A DNA stretch of 64,000 nucleotides from DASSJT01 sp963715025 (lineage in GTDB: Bacteria; Actinomycetota; Actinomycetes; Actinomycetales; Dermatophilaceae), in the NCBI GenBank assembly GCA_963715025.1, contig CAVQQQ010000002.1, positions 496,001-560,000 on the forward strand, given 5' to 3'. How positions within the stretch are numbered: position 1 is the first letter of the stretch; each line of letters opens with the position of its first letter. Shown here in pieces: positions 51,078-60,506 of the stretch. The notes beneath the pieces were generated by a model. It was not told where the DNA came from, did no database searches, and saw only the letters and a list, made by a program, of their open reading frames with translations. The position numbers and the translations under genes are program-made.

Positions 51078-52264
51078 TGTTCAACTTCGCCAGGGTCGGC
51101 AACGAGCTCTACACCGGAGAGCGCTCGATCGACTTCGTCGGCAAGCGGCGCACGTGGTACGTCGTCTCGGGCACTTTCCTCGCCTTGGCTTCCATCGGCC
51201 TGATCTGGAAAGGCCTGGTCTTCGGCCTCGAGTTCCGTGGCGGCTCCGAGTTCCGCGTGTCCGAGGTGTCGGCGAGCGCCATCAACAACTACGAGGGCAA
51301 GGCCAAGGACGCCGTGTCGTCCGTGGAGAGCGGCATCCCCTCTTCGGTCACCACGGTCGGCAGCAACACGGTACGGATCCAGACGGAGAAGCTCAGCGCG
51401 GGGCAGTCGGCCGACGTGCGCACCGCGCTGTCCAAGGCCTTCAGCACCGACGAGACCAAGGTGAGTGCGTCGTTCGTCGGCCCATCCTGGGGCGCCTCCG
51501 TCAGCCAGAAGGCGCTGAAGGCCCTGCTGGTCTTCCTCGCCTTGGTGTCTCTCGTGATGGCGATCTACTTCCGGACCTGGAAGATGGCTGTCGCCGGCCT
51601 GGTAGCGCTGCTCCACGACCTGCTCATCACGGTCGGGGTCTACGCCCTGTTCGGCTTCGAGGTCACCCCCGCGTCGATGATCGGATTCCTCACGATTCTG
51701 GGCTACTCGCTCTACGACACCGTGGTGGTCTTCGACAAGGTGCGCGAGAACACGACCGAAGCGCTGGGCAACGGCCGCATGAACTACGCGCAGGCGGCCA
51801 ACCTGGCGGTCAACCAGACACTGGTGCGCTCGATCAACACCACGGTGGTGGCCCTGCTGCCCATCGCGGCGATCCTGTTCGTGGGCTTCACGCTCCTCGG
51901 TCCCGGCACCCTGCTGGATCTGGCACTGGCGCTATTCGTCGGGATCGGGGTCGGCGCGTACTCCTCGATCTTCATCGCCACCCCGCTTCTGGTGCAGCTG
52001 CGCAGCAGCGAGCCGGCGATCCGCGAACTGGCGAAGAAGGCCGCGCGGTTCCAGGCCAAGAACGCCCCGCGGGGGCCAGTGGCCGTGACCGAGCCTGGCG
52101 TGGCTGTCGCCGACGGCGATGTTGGGGATGAGACCGCGGGCCCGACCGCCGTCGAGCCTGTCACCGCCGGCCGCGGGGGAGCCGCACCCCGGGAGCGCGA
52201 ACTGCATCCCTACGCGCGCGGCCCGCGCAACCAGCCCAAGCGGAACCCGAAGTCGCGCCGGTAG
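51077..52264 (+). CDS. secF: protein translocase subunit SecF
   Basis: 395 residues. N-terminal helix after a YTGERSIDFVGKRRTWY stretch, the GLEFRGGSEFRV signature, a periplasmic domain, then five helices with VTPASMIGFLTILGYSLYDT and VVVFDKVREN. The C-terminal ~80 residues are a disordered basic tail ending in KRNPKSRR. ATG 51077 shares one base with the secD stop. Confidence 0.95.
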   Translation: MFNFARVGNELYTGERSIDFVGKRRTWYVVSGTFLALASIGLIWKGLVFGLEFRGGSEFRVSEVSASAINNYEGKAKDAVSSVESGIPSSVTTVGSNTVRIQTEKLSAGQSADVRTALSKAFSTDETKVSASFVGPSWGASVSQKALKALLVFLALVSLVMAIYFRTWKMAVAGLVALLHDLLITVGVYALFGFEVTPASMIGFLTILGYSLYDTVVVFDKVRENTTEALGNGRMNYAQAANLAVNQTLVRSINTTVVALLPIAAILFVGFTLLGPGTLLDLALALFVGIGVGAYSSIFIATPLLVQLRSSEPAIRELAKKAARFQAKNAPRGPVAVTEPGVAVADGDVGDETAGPTAVEPVTAGRGGAAPRERELHPYARGPRNQPKRNPKSRR

Positions 52265-52343
52265 CAGCAACCGTGGCCCGACGCACCATTCGGCCGACCC
52301 GGCGGGCACTGCACCCCCGGACCTGCCAGAGCCTGGAGGCAGC

Positions 52344-52883
52344 GTGAGTGAGGGCATCGGCGAGCTCGTCGCGTCGCGGCTGCGAGACATCCCCGACTTC
52401 CCCGAGCCGGGGATCCTGTTCAAGGACGTCACTCCGCTGCTGGCTGACGGGGCGGCCTTCGGTGCCGTGACCCGCGACGTGGCCGGCCGGCATACTGGCT
52501 CGTTGGGGCCGGCCATCGACCTCGTGGCGGGCATCGAGGCCCGAGGCTTCATCTTCGGTGCCGCTATCGCCCACGAGCTGGGCGTCGGGTTCGTGCCCGT
52601 CCGCAAGGCCGGCAAGCTCCCCGGGGACACCATCGGCGTGTCGTACGACCTGGAGTACGGGAGCGCGACCATCGAGGTCCACGCCGACAGCTTCGAGGGC
52701 GGCAAGCGCGTGCTGCTCGTCGACGACGTGCTCGCCACGGGCGGCACCGCGGCCGCTGCCTGGGACCTGGTCGAGCGCGCGGGGGGGACGGTGGTGGGTT
52801 TCGAGGCAATCCTCGAGCTCTCCTTCCTCCCGGGTCGCCAGCGGCTCGGGAGCCGGGCCGTGCACACGCTGCTGACGGTGTAG
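52344..52883 (+). CDS. apt: adenine phosphoribosyltransferase
   Basis: 179 residues. IPDFPEPGILFKDVTPLLAD near the N-terminus, AGIEARGFIFGAAIAHELGV and VPVRKAGKLPG, and the PRPP-binding motif VLLVDDVLATGGTAAAA identify Apt, which salvages adenine to AMP. GTG 52344 has TGGAGG about eight bases upstream. It sits between secF and relA, the usual actinobacterial order. Confidence 0.95.
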   Translation: MSEGIGELVASRLRDIPDFPEPGILFKDVTPLLADGAAFGAVTRDVAGRHTGSLGPAIDLVAGIEARGFIFGAAIAHELGVGFVPVRKAGKLPGDTIGVSYDLEYGSATIEVHADSFEGGKRVLLVDDVLATGGTAAAAWDLVERAGGTVVGFEAILELSFLPGRQRLGSRAVHTLLTV

Positions 52884-52932
52884 CGGACGCAGGCCCCCTG
52901 GGCACGGCGACAGGCGATTTGGCGCCATCAAC

Positions 52933-52938
52933 TAGGCT
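52933..52938 (+). promoter_or_regulatory. -10 element of a probable leaderless relA transcript
   Basis: TAGGCT ends six bases before ATG 52945. Confidence 0.5.
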
Positions 52939-52944
52939 TTGTGC

Positions 52945-55266
52945 ATGAGTGAGGACATCGCCACGCCGCAGCCTGCTGCGGGCGGGTCGGTGTCTGCCCG
53001 GGGGCGGGCGCGGGCCCGTCTGGCGCGCCTCTCTGGGCCCAGGCAGGTGCGTACCCCGGTTCTCGAGCCGCTGCTCCAGAGCGTGCGCCTCACCCACCCC
53101 AAGGCCGATCTCGAGATCATCGAGCGCGCGTATGCCGTTGCCGAGCGGGCACACGAGGGCCAGCTGCGCAAGAGCGGCGACGCATACATCACCCACCCGC
53201 TCGCGGTGACCACGATCCTGGCCGAGCTGGGCATGCCGCCGGCGACCCTGGCCGCGGCCCTTCTCCATGACACGGTCGAGGACACGTCCTACAGCCTCCC
53301 AGCGCTCGAGGCCGACTTCGGCAAGGAAGTCGCCATGCTGGTCGACGGCGTGACCAAGCTCGACAAGGTGACCTACGGCGACGCGGCCCAGGCAGAGACC
53401 GTGCGCAAGATGGTCGTGGCCATGGCGCGCGACATCCGGGTGCTGGTGATCAAGCTCGCCGACCGGCTCCACAACGCCCGCACGTGGCGCTATGTCTCCC
53501 GCGAGTCCGCGCAGCGCAAGGCGCGCGAGACCCTCGAGATCTATGCCCCGCTGGCCCACCGCCTCGGCATGAACACGATCAAGTGGGAACTGGAGGACCT
53601 GTCCTTCCAGACGCTCTACCCGAAGGTCTACGACGAGATCGTGCGCCTCGTCGCCGAGCGTGCGCCAGCCCGCGAGGAGTTCCTGGCCGGGGTGCGCGAG
53701 CAGGTGGGCGCCGACCTGAAGGCGGCCAAGATCAAGGCGATGGTCACCGGCCGGCCGAAGCACTACTACTCCGTCTACCAGAAGATGATCGTCGGCGGAC
53801 GCGACTTCGAGGACATCTACGACCTCGTGGCCGTGCGCGTTCTGGTCGACTCGGTCCGCGACTGCTACGCCGCGCTCGGTGCCCTCCACGCGCGGTGGAA
53901 CCCGGTCCCCGGCCGGTTCAAGGACTACATCGCGATGCCGAAGTTCAACATGTACCAGTCGCTGCACACGACGGTCATCGGCCCGGAGGGCAAGCCGGTC
54001 GAGATCCAGATCCGCACCCACACCATGCACCGCCGCGCTGAGTACGGCGTGGCAGCACACTGGAAGTACAAAGAGGACGCCCTCGCGAAGGGTGGCGCAG
54101 CCCCCGCCAAGGAGGGCGACGCCGGCCCGATCAACGACATGGCCTGGCTGCGGCAGCTGCTCGACTGGCAGAAGGAGACCGCCGACCCGGGCGAGTTCCT
54201 CGACTCGCTGCGCTTCGAGATCAACGCCCGCGAGGTCTACGTGTTCACGCCGAAGGGCCAGGTCGTGGCTCTTCCGGCTGGATCGACCCCGGTCGACTTC
54301 GCCTACGCGGTCCATACCGAGGTCGGCCACCACTGCATCGGCGGGCGGGTCAACGGCCGCCTGGTGCCGCTGGAGAGCCAGCTGGAGAACGGCGACGTCG
54401 TGGAGGTTCTCACCTCGAAGGCTGACGGTGCGGGCCCCTCGCGCGACTGGCTGACGTTCGTCAAGTCGCCGCGCGCCCGCAACAAGATCCGGCAGTGGTT
54501 CTCCAAGGAGCGCCGCGAGGAGATGATCGAGACCGGCAAGGACTCGATCGCAAAGGTCATGCGCAAGCAGGGCCTGCCCCTCCAGCGCCTGATGTCCATG
54601 GAGGCCCTGACCGCTCTGGCCAGCGACCTGCGCTACCCCGACATCGAGGGTCTCTACGCCGCGGTCGGCGAGGGGCACATCTCGGCTCAGCACGTCGTCG
54701 GGCGGCTGGTCTCGTCGATCGGCGGCGAGGAGAGCGCCAGCGAGGACCTCGCCGAGGCGGCGACGCCGCCCTCGCGCCAGATGCGCCGCCGCACCGGCGA
54801 CCCCGGGGTGGTCGTCAAAGGCATGTCGGACGTCTGGATCAAGCTGGCACGCTGCTGCACCCCGGTGCCGGGCGACCCGATCATCGGCTTCGTCACCCGC
54901 GGCAACGGCGTGTCAGTCCATCGCGCCGACTGCACCAACGCCGAGTCGCTGCTGGCCCAGCCCGACCGCATGATCGACGTCGAGTGGGCGCCCTCGGCCG
55001 GGAGCGTGTTCCTCGTGCAGCTGCAGGTCGAGGCGCTTGACCGAAACCGGCTCCTCGCCGACGTGACCCGGGTGCTGTCCGAGCACAGCGTCAACATCCT
55101 GTCGGCGAGTGTGCAGACCTCGCGCGACCGGGTGGCCATCTCCAAGTTCACCTTCGAGATGGGCGATCCGGGTCACCTCGGCCACGTGATCAATGCCGTG
55201 CGCCGGATCGACGGGGTGTTCGATGTCTACCGCGTCACGGGCGGGAAGTCTCCGACGTCCGACTGA
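52945..55266 (+). CDS. relA: bifunctional (p)ppGpp synthetase/hydrolase (RSH)
   Basis: 773 residues. The hydrolase HD domain keeps H108-D109 and E112-D113 in LLHDTVEDT, so hydrolysis should be active. The synthetase domain has GRPKHYYSVYQKM and RFKDYIAMPKFNMYQSLHTT. TGS follows (VFTPKGQVVALPAGSTPVDF), then a zinc-finger-like region (LARCCTPVPGDPIIGFVTRG) and an ACT domain at the C-terminus. It controls the stringent response in the cytoplasm, ribosome-associated. ATG 52945 agrees with the leaderless -10 box. Confidence 0.96.
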   Translation: MSEDIATPQPAAGGSVSARGRARARLARLSGPRQVRTPVLEPLLQSVRLTHPKADLEIIERAYAVAERAHEGQLRKSGDAYITHPLAVTTILAELGMPPATLAAALLHDTVEDTSYSLPALEADFGKEVAMLVDGVTKLDKVTYGDAAQAETVRKMVVAMARDIRVLVIKLADRLHNARTWRYVSRESAQRKARETLEIYAPLAHRLGMNTIKWELEDLSFQTLYPKVYDEIVRLVAERAPAREEFLAGVREQVGADLKAAKIKAMVTGRPKHYYSVYQKMIVGGRDFEDIYDLVAVRVLVDSVRDCYAALGALHARWNPVPGRFKDYIAMPKFNMYQSLHTTVIGPEGKPVEIQIRTHTMHRRAEYGVAAHWKYKEDALAKGGAAPAKEGDAGPINDMAWLRQLLDWQKETADPGEFLDSLRFEINAREVYVFTPKGQVVALPAGSTPVDFAYAVHTEVGHHCIGGRVNGRLVPLESQLENGDVVEVLTSKADGAGPSRDWLTFVKSPRARNKIRQWFSKERREEMIETGKDSIAKVMRKQGLPLQRLMSMEALTALASDLRYPDIEGLYAAVGEGHISAQHVVGRLVSSIGGEESASEDLAEAATPPSRQMRRRTGDPGVVVKGMSDVWIKLARCCTPVPGDPIIGFVTRGNGVSVHRADCTNAESLLAQPDRMIDVEWAPSAGSVFLVQLQVEALDRNRLLADVTRVLSEHSVNILSASVQTSRDRVAISKFTFEMGDPGHLGHVINAVRRIDGVFDVYRVTGGKSPTSD

Positions 55267-55326
55267 GGCGGCATGCCGTATGCCGGGTCGCCGGCCGCCG
55301 CTGGCCCTGCCCCGCGGGGGCGGCGC

Positions 55327-56703
55327 TCAGCCGCCGAACTCGTCGAGCCCGGCCCTCGCCTGGGCCAGCCACTGCTCCCGAGCCTCAAGGGCCTCGCGCG
55401 CCTGGGCCACGTCGCGGGCATTCCCGGAGGCCTCGGCCCTGGCCAGGTCCTCGCGGAGGCCGGCGATGGCCTCCTCGAGCTGGGTCACGAGGCTGTTGGC
55501 CCGGGCGGCCACCTCGGGATTGGTGCTGGACCAGCGCCTCTCCTCGGCCTCCCGCACTGCGGACTCGACCCGGCGCAGGCTCTTCTCGATACGCTCCAGG
55601 TCGCCGCGTGGCACCTTGCCTGCGGCATCCCACTTTTCCTGGATGACCCGCAGCTGGGCCTTGGCCTGGTCGAGGTCGGTGACCGGGAGGATCGCCTCGG
55701 CTTCGCGCAGGAGGCTCTCCTTGACCGCAAGGTTGGCCCGGAACTCCTCGTCCTCAGCTGCGGCGACCTGGTCCTTCGCGGCGAAGAAGGCGTCCTGGGC
55801 GGCCTTGAACCGCTCCCAGAGGGCGTCGTCGTCGGACCGCGCGGCCCGTCCGGCGGACCGCCAGCGGTCCATGAGCTGCTTGAATGCTCGAGCCGTGGGG
55901 CCCCAGTCGGTGCTGGTGGCCAGGGCTTCGGCTTCCGCGACGAGCGCCTCCTTGGCCTCCTTCGCCTCAGACTGGGTGCTGCTCAGCTGCGCGAAGTGAA
56001 CGCGGCGGGACTTGTCGAAGGAGTTGCGGGCCCGGCTGAACCGCTGCCAGAGGGCGTTCTCGGTCTCTTTGTCGAGCTTGGCGGCCCCCCGCTGGTGGGC
56101 CTTCCACTGGTCCAGCAGCTCGCGCATGCGGGCGCCGCTCGCCTTCCACTGAACCTTCTCCTCGGGCTGGCCAGCAATCTGCTCGGCCTCCGCAACGATG
56201 GCCTCCCGCTCGGCGCGGGCGACCTCGCGGGCCGCCGCTCGCTCGTTCGCCTCGGCCTCTCGCTTGGCCGCCAGGGCGGTCTCGATCTGTTCCACCTTCG
56301 CGGCCAGGGCCGCGAGGTCGCCCACGACGTTCGGCTCCGCGGTGTGCTCGCGCAGCTTCGCGAGGCCGTCGGCCGCATCCCGGCTGGAAATGTCGGTCGA
56401 CGTGAGCCGCTGGTGCAGCAGCTCTGCTGAGGCGTAGAGGTCGTCGTACTTGCGCGCGAAGTACTGGAGCGCCTCGTCCGGGGTGGCTCCCGGGTAGGAC
56501 CCCACCTCGCGCTCGGAATCGCCTTCCCTGACGAAAACCGTGCCATCTTCGTCGACCCGGCCGAAGCGGGCGGACTCCGACGGGCCGGCGCCGGGGGCCG
56601 CAGGCACCGGGGCGTGGACCGTGGCGCGCAGCGCAGCCGGCGTGGGCACGGGACCCGGCTTCGGCTTCGGGGGCGCGGGCTTCGGTGCGTTCTCGTCGCT
56701 CAC
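55327..56703 (-). CDS. DUF349-repeat protein
   Basis: 458 residues. A Pro/Ala-rich N-terminus leads into repeated helical DUF349 units, recognisable by W-x2-x-G or W-K-A-S-G blocks: KVQWKASGARMRELLDQWKA, DWGPTARAFKQLMDRWRSAG and EKWDAAGKVPRGDLERIEKS. The protein is a long coiled-coil-like helical molecule, cytoplasmic, of unknown function; a link to stress or translation is suggested only by its position beside relA. GTG 56703 start. Three bases separate it from the upstream cyclophilin gene's stop. Confidence 0.88.
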   Translation of the reverse strand: MSDENAPKPAPPKPKPGPVPTPAALRATVHAPVPAAPGAGPSESARFGRVDEDGTVFVREGDSEREVGSYPGATPDEALQYFARKYDDLYASAELLHQRLTSTDISSRDAADGLAKLREHTAEPNVVGDLAALAAKVEQIETALAAKREAEANERAAAREVARAEREAIVAEAEQIAGQPEEKVQWKASGARMRELLDQWKAHQRGAAKLDKETENALWQRFSRARNSFDKSRRVHFAQLSSTQSEAKEAKEALVAEAEALATSTDWGPTARAFKQLMDRWRSAGRAARSDDDALWERFKAAQDAFFAAKDQVAAAEDEEFRANLAVKESLLREAEAILPVTDLDQAKAQLRVIQEKWDAAGKVPRGDLERIEKSLRRVESAVREAEERRWSSTNPEVAARANSLVTQLEEAIAGLREDLARAEASGNARDVAQAREALEAREQWLAQARAGLDEFGG

Positions 56704-56706
56704 GGT

Positions 56707-57528
56707 TCAGGCCTTCTTCTCGGTGACAGCAACCCGCAGGATGCTGATGGGAGCTGCTGGCGCACCATCGGTGGCGCCGCCCTGCACTCCGGCTTCGGCG
56801 ATCTTCTTGACAATATCCATTCCACCCGTGACCTTGCCGAAAATGGTGTAGCCACCGGTGTCAGTGGGCAGAGTGCTGTCCTTGTACACGATGAAGAACT
56901 GGCCGCCGTTTCCCTTCTTCGAGTCGTTGGTGCGGGCCATCGCGAGTGTGCCCGCGGGATAGTTGCCGTTCGCGGGGGCGTTCTCCACGCCGAAGCCGTA
57001 CCCCGGAGTGCCGGAGCCGGTTCCCGTGGGGTCGCCGCACTGCAGGACGAAGATGCCCTGGGTCGTCAGCCGGTGGCACGCGGAGTTGAGCCAGTACTGG
57101 TTCGCCGCGAGGCTCTTGAACGACGCGACAGCTTGAGGAGCCTTCATGCCGTCGAGCTCCACGGTGATGTCCCCGCAGTTCGTCGTGATGACGGCCGAGT
57201 AGGTCTTGCCCTCCACCGCCTTCTTGTCAGGGAGCTTCAGCTGCGCGGATGTGCCGATGCCGGTCGGCGGCGGGGCACAGCCCGCCAACGATACCGACGC
57301 GGTGGAGGAGGCGGTGGAGGAGGCGGTCGCGCCCGCGGCCTTGCCGGTGGAGTCGTTCTTGCCCAGGACGTTGGCCAGGCCCACGAAACCGGCAACGACG
57401 ACGAGGACCAGCGCCACCACCACGACGACCCTCTTGTTGCGCTCCCGCTCGGCGTGGCGCGCCGCGGCAGCCGCCTGCTGCCGCTCGTACCGCCGCCGTG
57501 CGCGAGCCCGCTCCTGCTCCCGAGTCAC
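56707..57528 (-). CDS. membrane-anchored peptidyl-prolyl cis-trans isomerase (cyclophilin)
   Basis: 273 residues: a highly charged cytoplasmic N-terminus (RARARRRYERQQ), one membrane helix (VVVVVALVLVVVAGFVGLAN), a Ser/Thr/Ala linker and an extracytoplasmic cyclophilin domain with ACHRLTTQGIFVLQCGDPTG, GTLAMARTNDSKKGNGGQFF and FGKVTGGMDIVKKIAEAGVQ. Actinobacterial proteins of this kind help fold exported proteins. Co-transcribed with the DUF349 gene. Confidence 0.92.
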   Translation of the reverse strand: MTREQERARARRRYERQQAAAAARHAERERNKRVVVVVALVLVVVAGFVGLANVLGKNDSTGKAAGATASSTASSTASVSLAGCAPPPTGIGTSAQLKLPDKKAVEGKTYSAVITTNCGDITVELDGMKAPQAVASFKSLAANQYWLNSACHRLTTQGIFVLQCGDPTGTGSGTPGYGFGVENAPANGNYPAGTLAMARTNDSKKGNGGQFFIVYKDSTLPTDTGGYTIFGKVTGGMDIVKKIAEAGVQGGATDGAPAAPISILRVAVTEKKA

Positions 57529-57655
57529 CCGTTCCTCCGACCTTGTCGCCTTGGCCCCGACCTCGGGCCAGCCGGCGCAAGTCTAGGGACTGTCCTCTCC
57601 GCCCTCGGACCCGAGTCACCGACCGTGGCTGTGCTGTGACCCAAGCGGCGCTCGA

Positions 57656-57661
57656 TAGGCT
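57656..57661 (+). promoter_or_regulatory. -10 element of a probable leaderless transcript for MBL-hisS
   Basis: TAGGCT ends six bases before GTG 57668. Confidence 0.5.
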
Positions 57662-57667
57662 CGCGGG

Positions 57668-58369
57668 GTGCTCACCATCGCGTTTCCCGCCGCGCTCTTC
57701 GGCACCAACTGCTACATCGTCGCCCCGGGCGCGCGCGAAGAGTGCGTGGTGATCGATCCCGGCGTGGGCGTCGAGGGCCGGGTCAGGGACGTGCTGGAGC
57801 AGCACCGGCTCCGACCCGCCGCGGTCCTCCTGACGCACGGGCACATCGACCACATGTACTCAGTGGCCCCCTTGTGCGGCGGCGACACCGCGGCATACAT
57901 CCACCAGGACGACCGCTACCGCCTGACCGACCCCCTCAGCGCGGTCGACCCGGGTCTCCTGGCCATGATCGAAGAGCAGTTCGGCCGCAGGGCCAGCTGG
58001 GCGGAGCCCTCAACCGTGATGGAGATCCATGGCAGCAGCACCCTCTCCCTGGCCGGTCTGGACGTGACGGTGGCACATGCTCCGGGCCACACCGAGGGCT
58101 CGGTCCTGTTCCGGCTTCCCGGGGTTCCTGACGCGATCGGGCCCGGCTCGGGGCTCGATACCACCGTGGTGTCAGGCGACGTGCTGTTCGCCGGGTCGAT
58201 CGGCCGCACAGACCTGCCCGGCGGGTCGGGGGAGGCGATGCGCGCGTCCCTGCGCGACGTGGTCCTGCCGCTGCCCGACACGACCCTGGTGCTCCCCGGC
58301 CACGGCCCGGCCACGACGATGGAGCGCGAGCGGGCCACCAACCCCTACCTGCAAGGATTGGCCGCGTGA
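57668..58369 (+). CDS. metallo-beta-lactamase-fold hydrolase (glyoxalase II-like)
   Basis: 233 residues. The metal motif is LLTHGHIDHMYSVAPL (H-x-H-x-D-H), with further ligands in APGHTEGSVLF, VSGDVLFAGSIGRTD and LPGHGPATTM, matching glyoxalase II-like hydrolases that cleave thioesters or related bonds. It is encoded before hisS as in mycobacteria (Rv2581c, from memory). The stop overlaps hisS by four bases (GTGA). Confidence 0.9.
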   Translation: MLTIAFPAALFGTNCYIVAPGAREECVVIDPGVGVEGRVRDVLEQHRLRPAAVLLTHGHIDHMYSVAPLCGGDTAAYIHQDDRYRLTDPLSAVDPGLLAMIEEQFGRRASWAEPSTVMEIHGSSTLSLAGLDVTVAHAPGHTEGSVLFRLPGVPDAIGPGSGLDTTVVSGDVLFAGSIGRTDLPGGSGEAMRASLRDVVLPLPDTTLVLPGHGPATTMERERATNPYLQGLAA

Positions 58370-59709
58370 GCCAGCCCCGCGCCGCCCGGGTCACCCCGAT
58401 CTCGGGGTTCCCCGAGTTCCTCCCCGCAGAGCGCATCGTCGAGCAGCACTTCCTCGACGTCATCCGCGACACGTTCGAGCTGCACGGCTTCGCCTCGATC
58501 GAGACCCGGGCGGTCGAGCCGGTCGAGCGGCTCACGGGTGCGGGGGAGGACGTCGACAAGGAGATCTACGGCGTCACTCGGCTGGGCGGCGACGATGGCT
58601 CCGACGCGCGCCTGGGCCTGCACTTCGACCTCACCGTTCCGTTCGCCCGCTATGTGCTGGAGAACGCCGGACACCTGGCATTCCCGTTCAAGCGCTACCA
58701 GATCCAGAAGGTGTGGCGCGGTGAGCGCCCGCAGGAAGGCCGCTTCCGGGAGTTCACGCAGTGCGACATCGACGTCGTCGACGCGGGCGAGCTGTCGCCG
58801 CACTACGAGGCCGAGCTGCCGCTCGTGATTGCGGAGGTGTTCCGCAAGCTCCCGGTCGGGGACTTCCGCATCCAGGTCAACAACCGCAAGATCCCTGAGG
58901 GCTTCTACCTGGGCATCGGCCTGACCGACGTGGTGGGAATCCTGCGCATCGTCGACAAGCTCGACAAGATCGGGCCCGCGAAAGTGGGCGCGCTGCTCGT
59001 GGAGGCCGGCGCGACCCGGGTGCAGGCTGACCAGTGCCTGGCCCTGGCGGAGATCCGGTCGGAGGACCTCTCGTTCGTCGACGAGGTCAAGAAACTGGGT
59101 GTCGCCCACCCCGTGCTCGACGAAGGGCTCGACGCCCTGTCCGCGGTGATCCAGACCGGCCTCGACCACGCCCCGGGCGCACTCGCAGCCGACCTGCGGA
59201 TCGCCCGCGGCCTCGATTACTACACGGGCACGGTCTACGAGACCCAGATCGTGGGGGAGGAGTCGTTCGGCTCGGTCTGCTCGGGTGGCCGCTATGACGC
59301 CCTTGCTTCGGACGGGCGCACGACATACCCCGGGGTGGGCATCTCCATCGGGCTCACTCGGCTGCTCAGCCTCCTGGTGGGCCGGCGCGGGCTCACGGCG
59401 AGCCGCTCCACGCCGGCGGCGGTGCTTGTCGCCCTGAACGACGAGGGCAGTCGGGCGGCGTCGCTGGCCATCGCCTCTGCGCTGCGGACTCGCGGTGTGC
59501 CCTGCGAGGTGGCCCCCGCCGCGGCCAAGTTCGGCAAGCAGATCCGGTATGCCGACCGGCGCGGCATCCCGTACGTCTGGTTCCCGGGTGGCCCAGATCG
59601 CGGAGACCAGGTCAAGGACATCCGATCCGGCGATCAGGTGGACGCCGACCCCCTGACCTGGATGCCTCCCGCCGAAGACCTCGTGCCCCAGCTGGTCACC
59701 TTGCGATAG
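58366..59709 (+). CDS. hisS: histidyl-tRNA synthetase
   Basis: 447 residues, class II synthetase. Motif 2 VWRGERPQEGRFREFTQCDI, the HisRS-specific ARGLDYYTGTVYE and GGRYDAL blocks, motif 3 GVGISIGLTRLL, and a C-terminal anticodon domain beginning about AVLVALNDEGSRAAS. GTG 58366 coupled to the MBL gene. An alternative, the HisZ regulatory paralogue, is excluded by the complete catalytic motifs. Confidence 0.96.
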   Translation: MSQPRAARVTPISGFPEFLPAERIVEQHFLDVIRDTFELHGFASIETRAVEPVERLTGAGEDVDKEIYGVTRLGGDDGSDARLGLHFDLTVPFARYVLENAGHLAFPFKRYQIQKVWRGERPQEGRFREFTQCDIDVVDAGELSPHYEAELPLVIAEVFRKLPVGDFRIQVNNRKIPEGFYLGIGLTDVVGILRIVDKLDKIGPAKVGALLVEAGATRVQADQCLALAEIRSEDLSFVDEVKKLGVAHPVLDEGLDALSAVIQTGLDHAPGALAADLRIARGLDYYTGTVYETQIVGEESFGSVCSGGRYDALASDGRTTYPGVGISIGLTRLLSLLVGRRGLTASRSTPAAVLVALNDEGSRAASLAIASALRTRGVPCEVAPAAAKFGKQIRYADRRGIPYVWFPGGPDRGDQVKDIRSGDQVDADPLTWMPPAEDLVPQLVTLR

Positions 59710-59748
59710 GCGCAGTTCCACGACGTTCTGAGGTGGGCCGGTGCTCCC

Positions 59749-60363
59749 CTAGGCGGCTCGCGGTGGTGGGCGCAGTCCACTGTCGCGCAGCTCCAGGAGT
59801 GCCAGCTCGCGAACGAGGGCCGTGTCGCCGCGCCGCCAGGCCCCCGCGGGGTCCGTCGTGATGCCGGCGAGCTTGCGCATCGGCTGGCGGGCGAGCGCGC
59901 GCAGGGCGAAGAGGTCGAGGTCGGCGTCCTCGTCGATGAGTCGCTGTGCCGCGGCTGCGCGGAGGACGAATCGTCCGCGCATGAACAGCCACACACAGGT
60001 GACGACCAGAATGGGCACCAAGGCCGTCACGAGCTCGAGGACGAGTGCGAGCCGGGTCACGGCGTCGACGAGCTGCCGGCCGGCATCCTCGATGGACGTG
60101 CCCACCCCCGCCACGTTTCGCAGGGGATTGGCCAGTCGGTCCTGCATCAGGGGGATGTTGTCGACGGCGTCTCCGGCGCTGTTCATCCGCCCTCGGAGGC
60201 CGGACCCAGCACCCTGCAGCTGATGACCTGGTGCTGCGAGAAGCATTGTGGCGGCGTGGACCTGGCGGGCCAGCCAGACCCACAGGACGGCCCACGCGAT
60301 GACGAAGGCATCGGCGAGCATTTGGGCGAGGCGGCGGCCAGGGAGATCGGCGTAGAGCTTCAT
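59749..60363 (-). CDS. membrane protein of unknown function
   Basis: 204 residues from ATG 60363. Helix 1 lies at about 18-42 (DAFVIAWAVLWVWLARQVHA), followed by an extracytoplasmic loop with NIPLMQDRLANPLRNVAGVG, helix 2 at about 108-130 (ALVLELVTALVPILVVTCVW) and a basic cytoplasmic tail with many Arg residues. The frame is open further upstream but that extension overlaps the ald promoter. Divergent from ald. No family recognised. Confidence 0.75.
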   Translation of the reverse strand: MKLYADLPGRRLAQMLADAFVIAWAVLWVWLARQVHAATMLLAAPGHQLQGAGSGLRGRMNSAGDAVDNIPLMQDRLANPLRNVAGVGTSIEDAGRQLVDAVTRLALVLELVTALVPILVVTCVWLFMRGRFVLRAAAAQRLIDEDADLDLFALRALARQPMRKLAGITTDPAGAWRRGDTALVRELALLELRDSGLRPPPRAA

Positions 60364-60416
60364 GCGGACATCCTGTCGGTCGAGACAAGCCAAGCGTGGG
60401 AGGAGACGGGTCGGAC

Positions 60417-60422
60417 TAGACT
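60417..60422 (+). promoter_or_regulatory. candidate -10 element for ald
   Basis: TAGACT lies about 84 bases before the ald ATG and would give a leader of about 78 nucleotides. The leader contains GAAAGGGCTGAGGGGC directly before the ATG as ribosome binding region. I see no riboswitch. Confidence 0.35.
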
Positions 60423-60506
60423 CGCAGCGCAGCAGGCCGGCAGCTGGCCGCCTGCGATCCCGCACGACAGTGCTGTCTGCCAGGCGGTCGGAAAGGGCTG
60501 AGGGGC

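Noticed and set aside
52564..54693. 709-codon open frame on the minus strand opposite relA
   Set aside because: Shadow of the RSH gene; His/Arg/Leu-rich without motifs.
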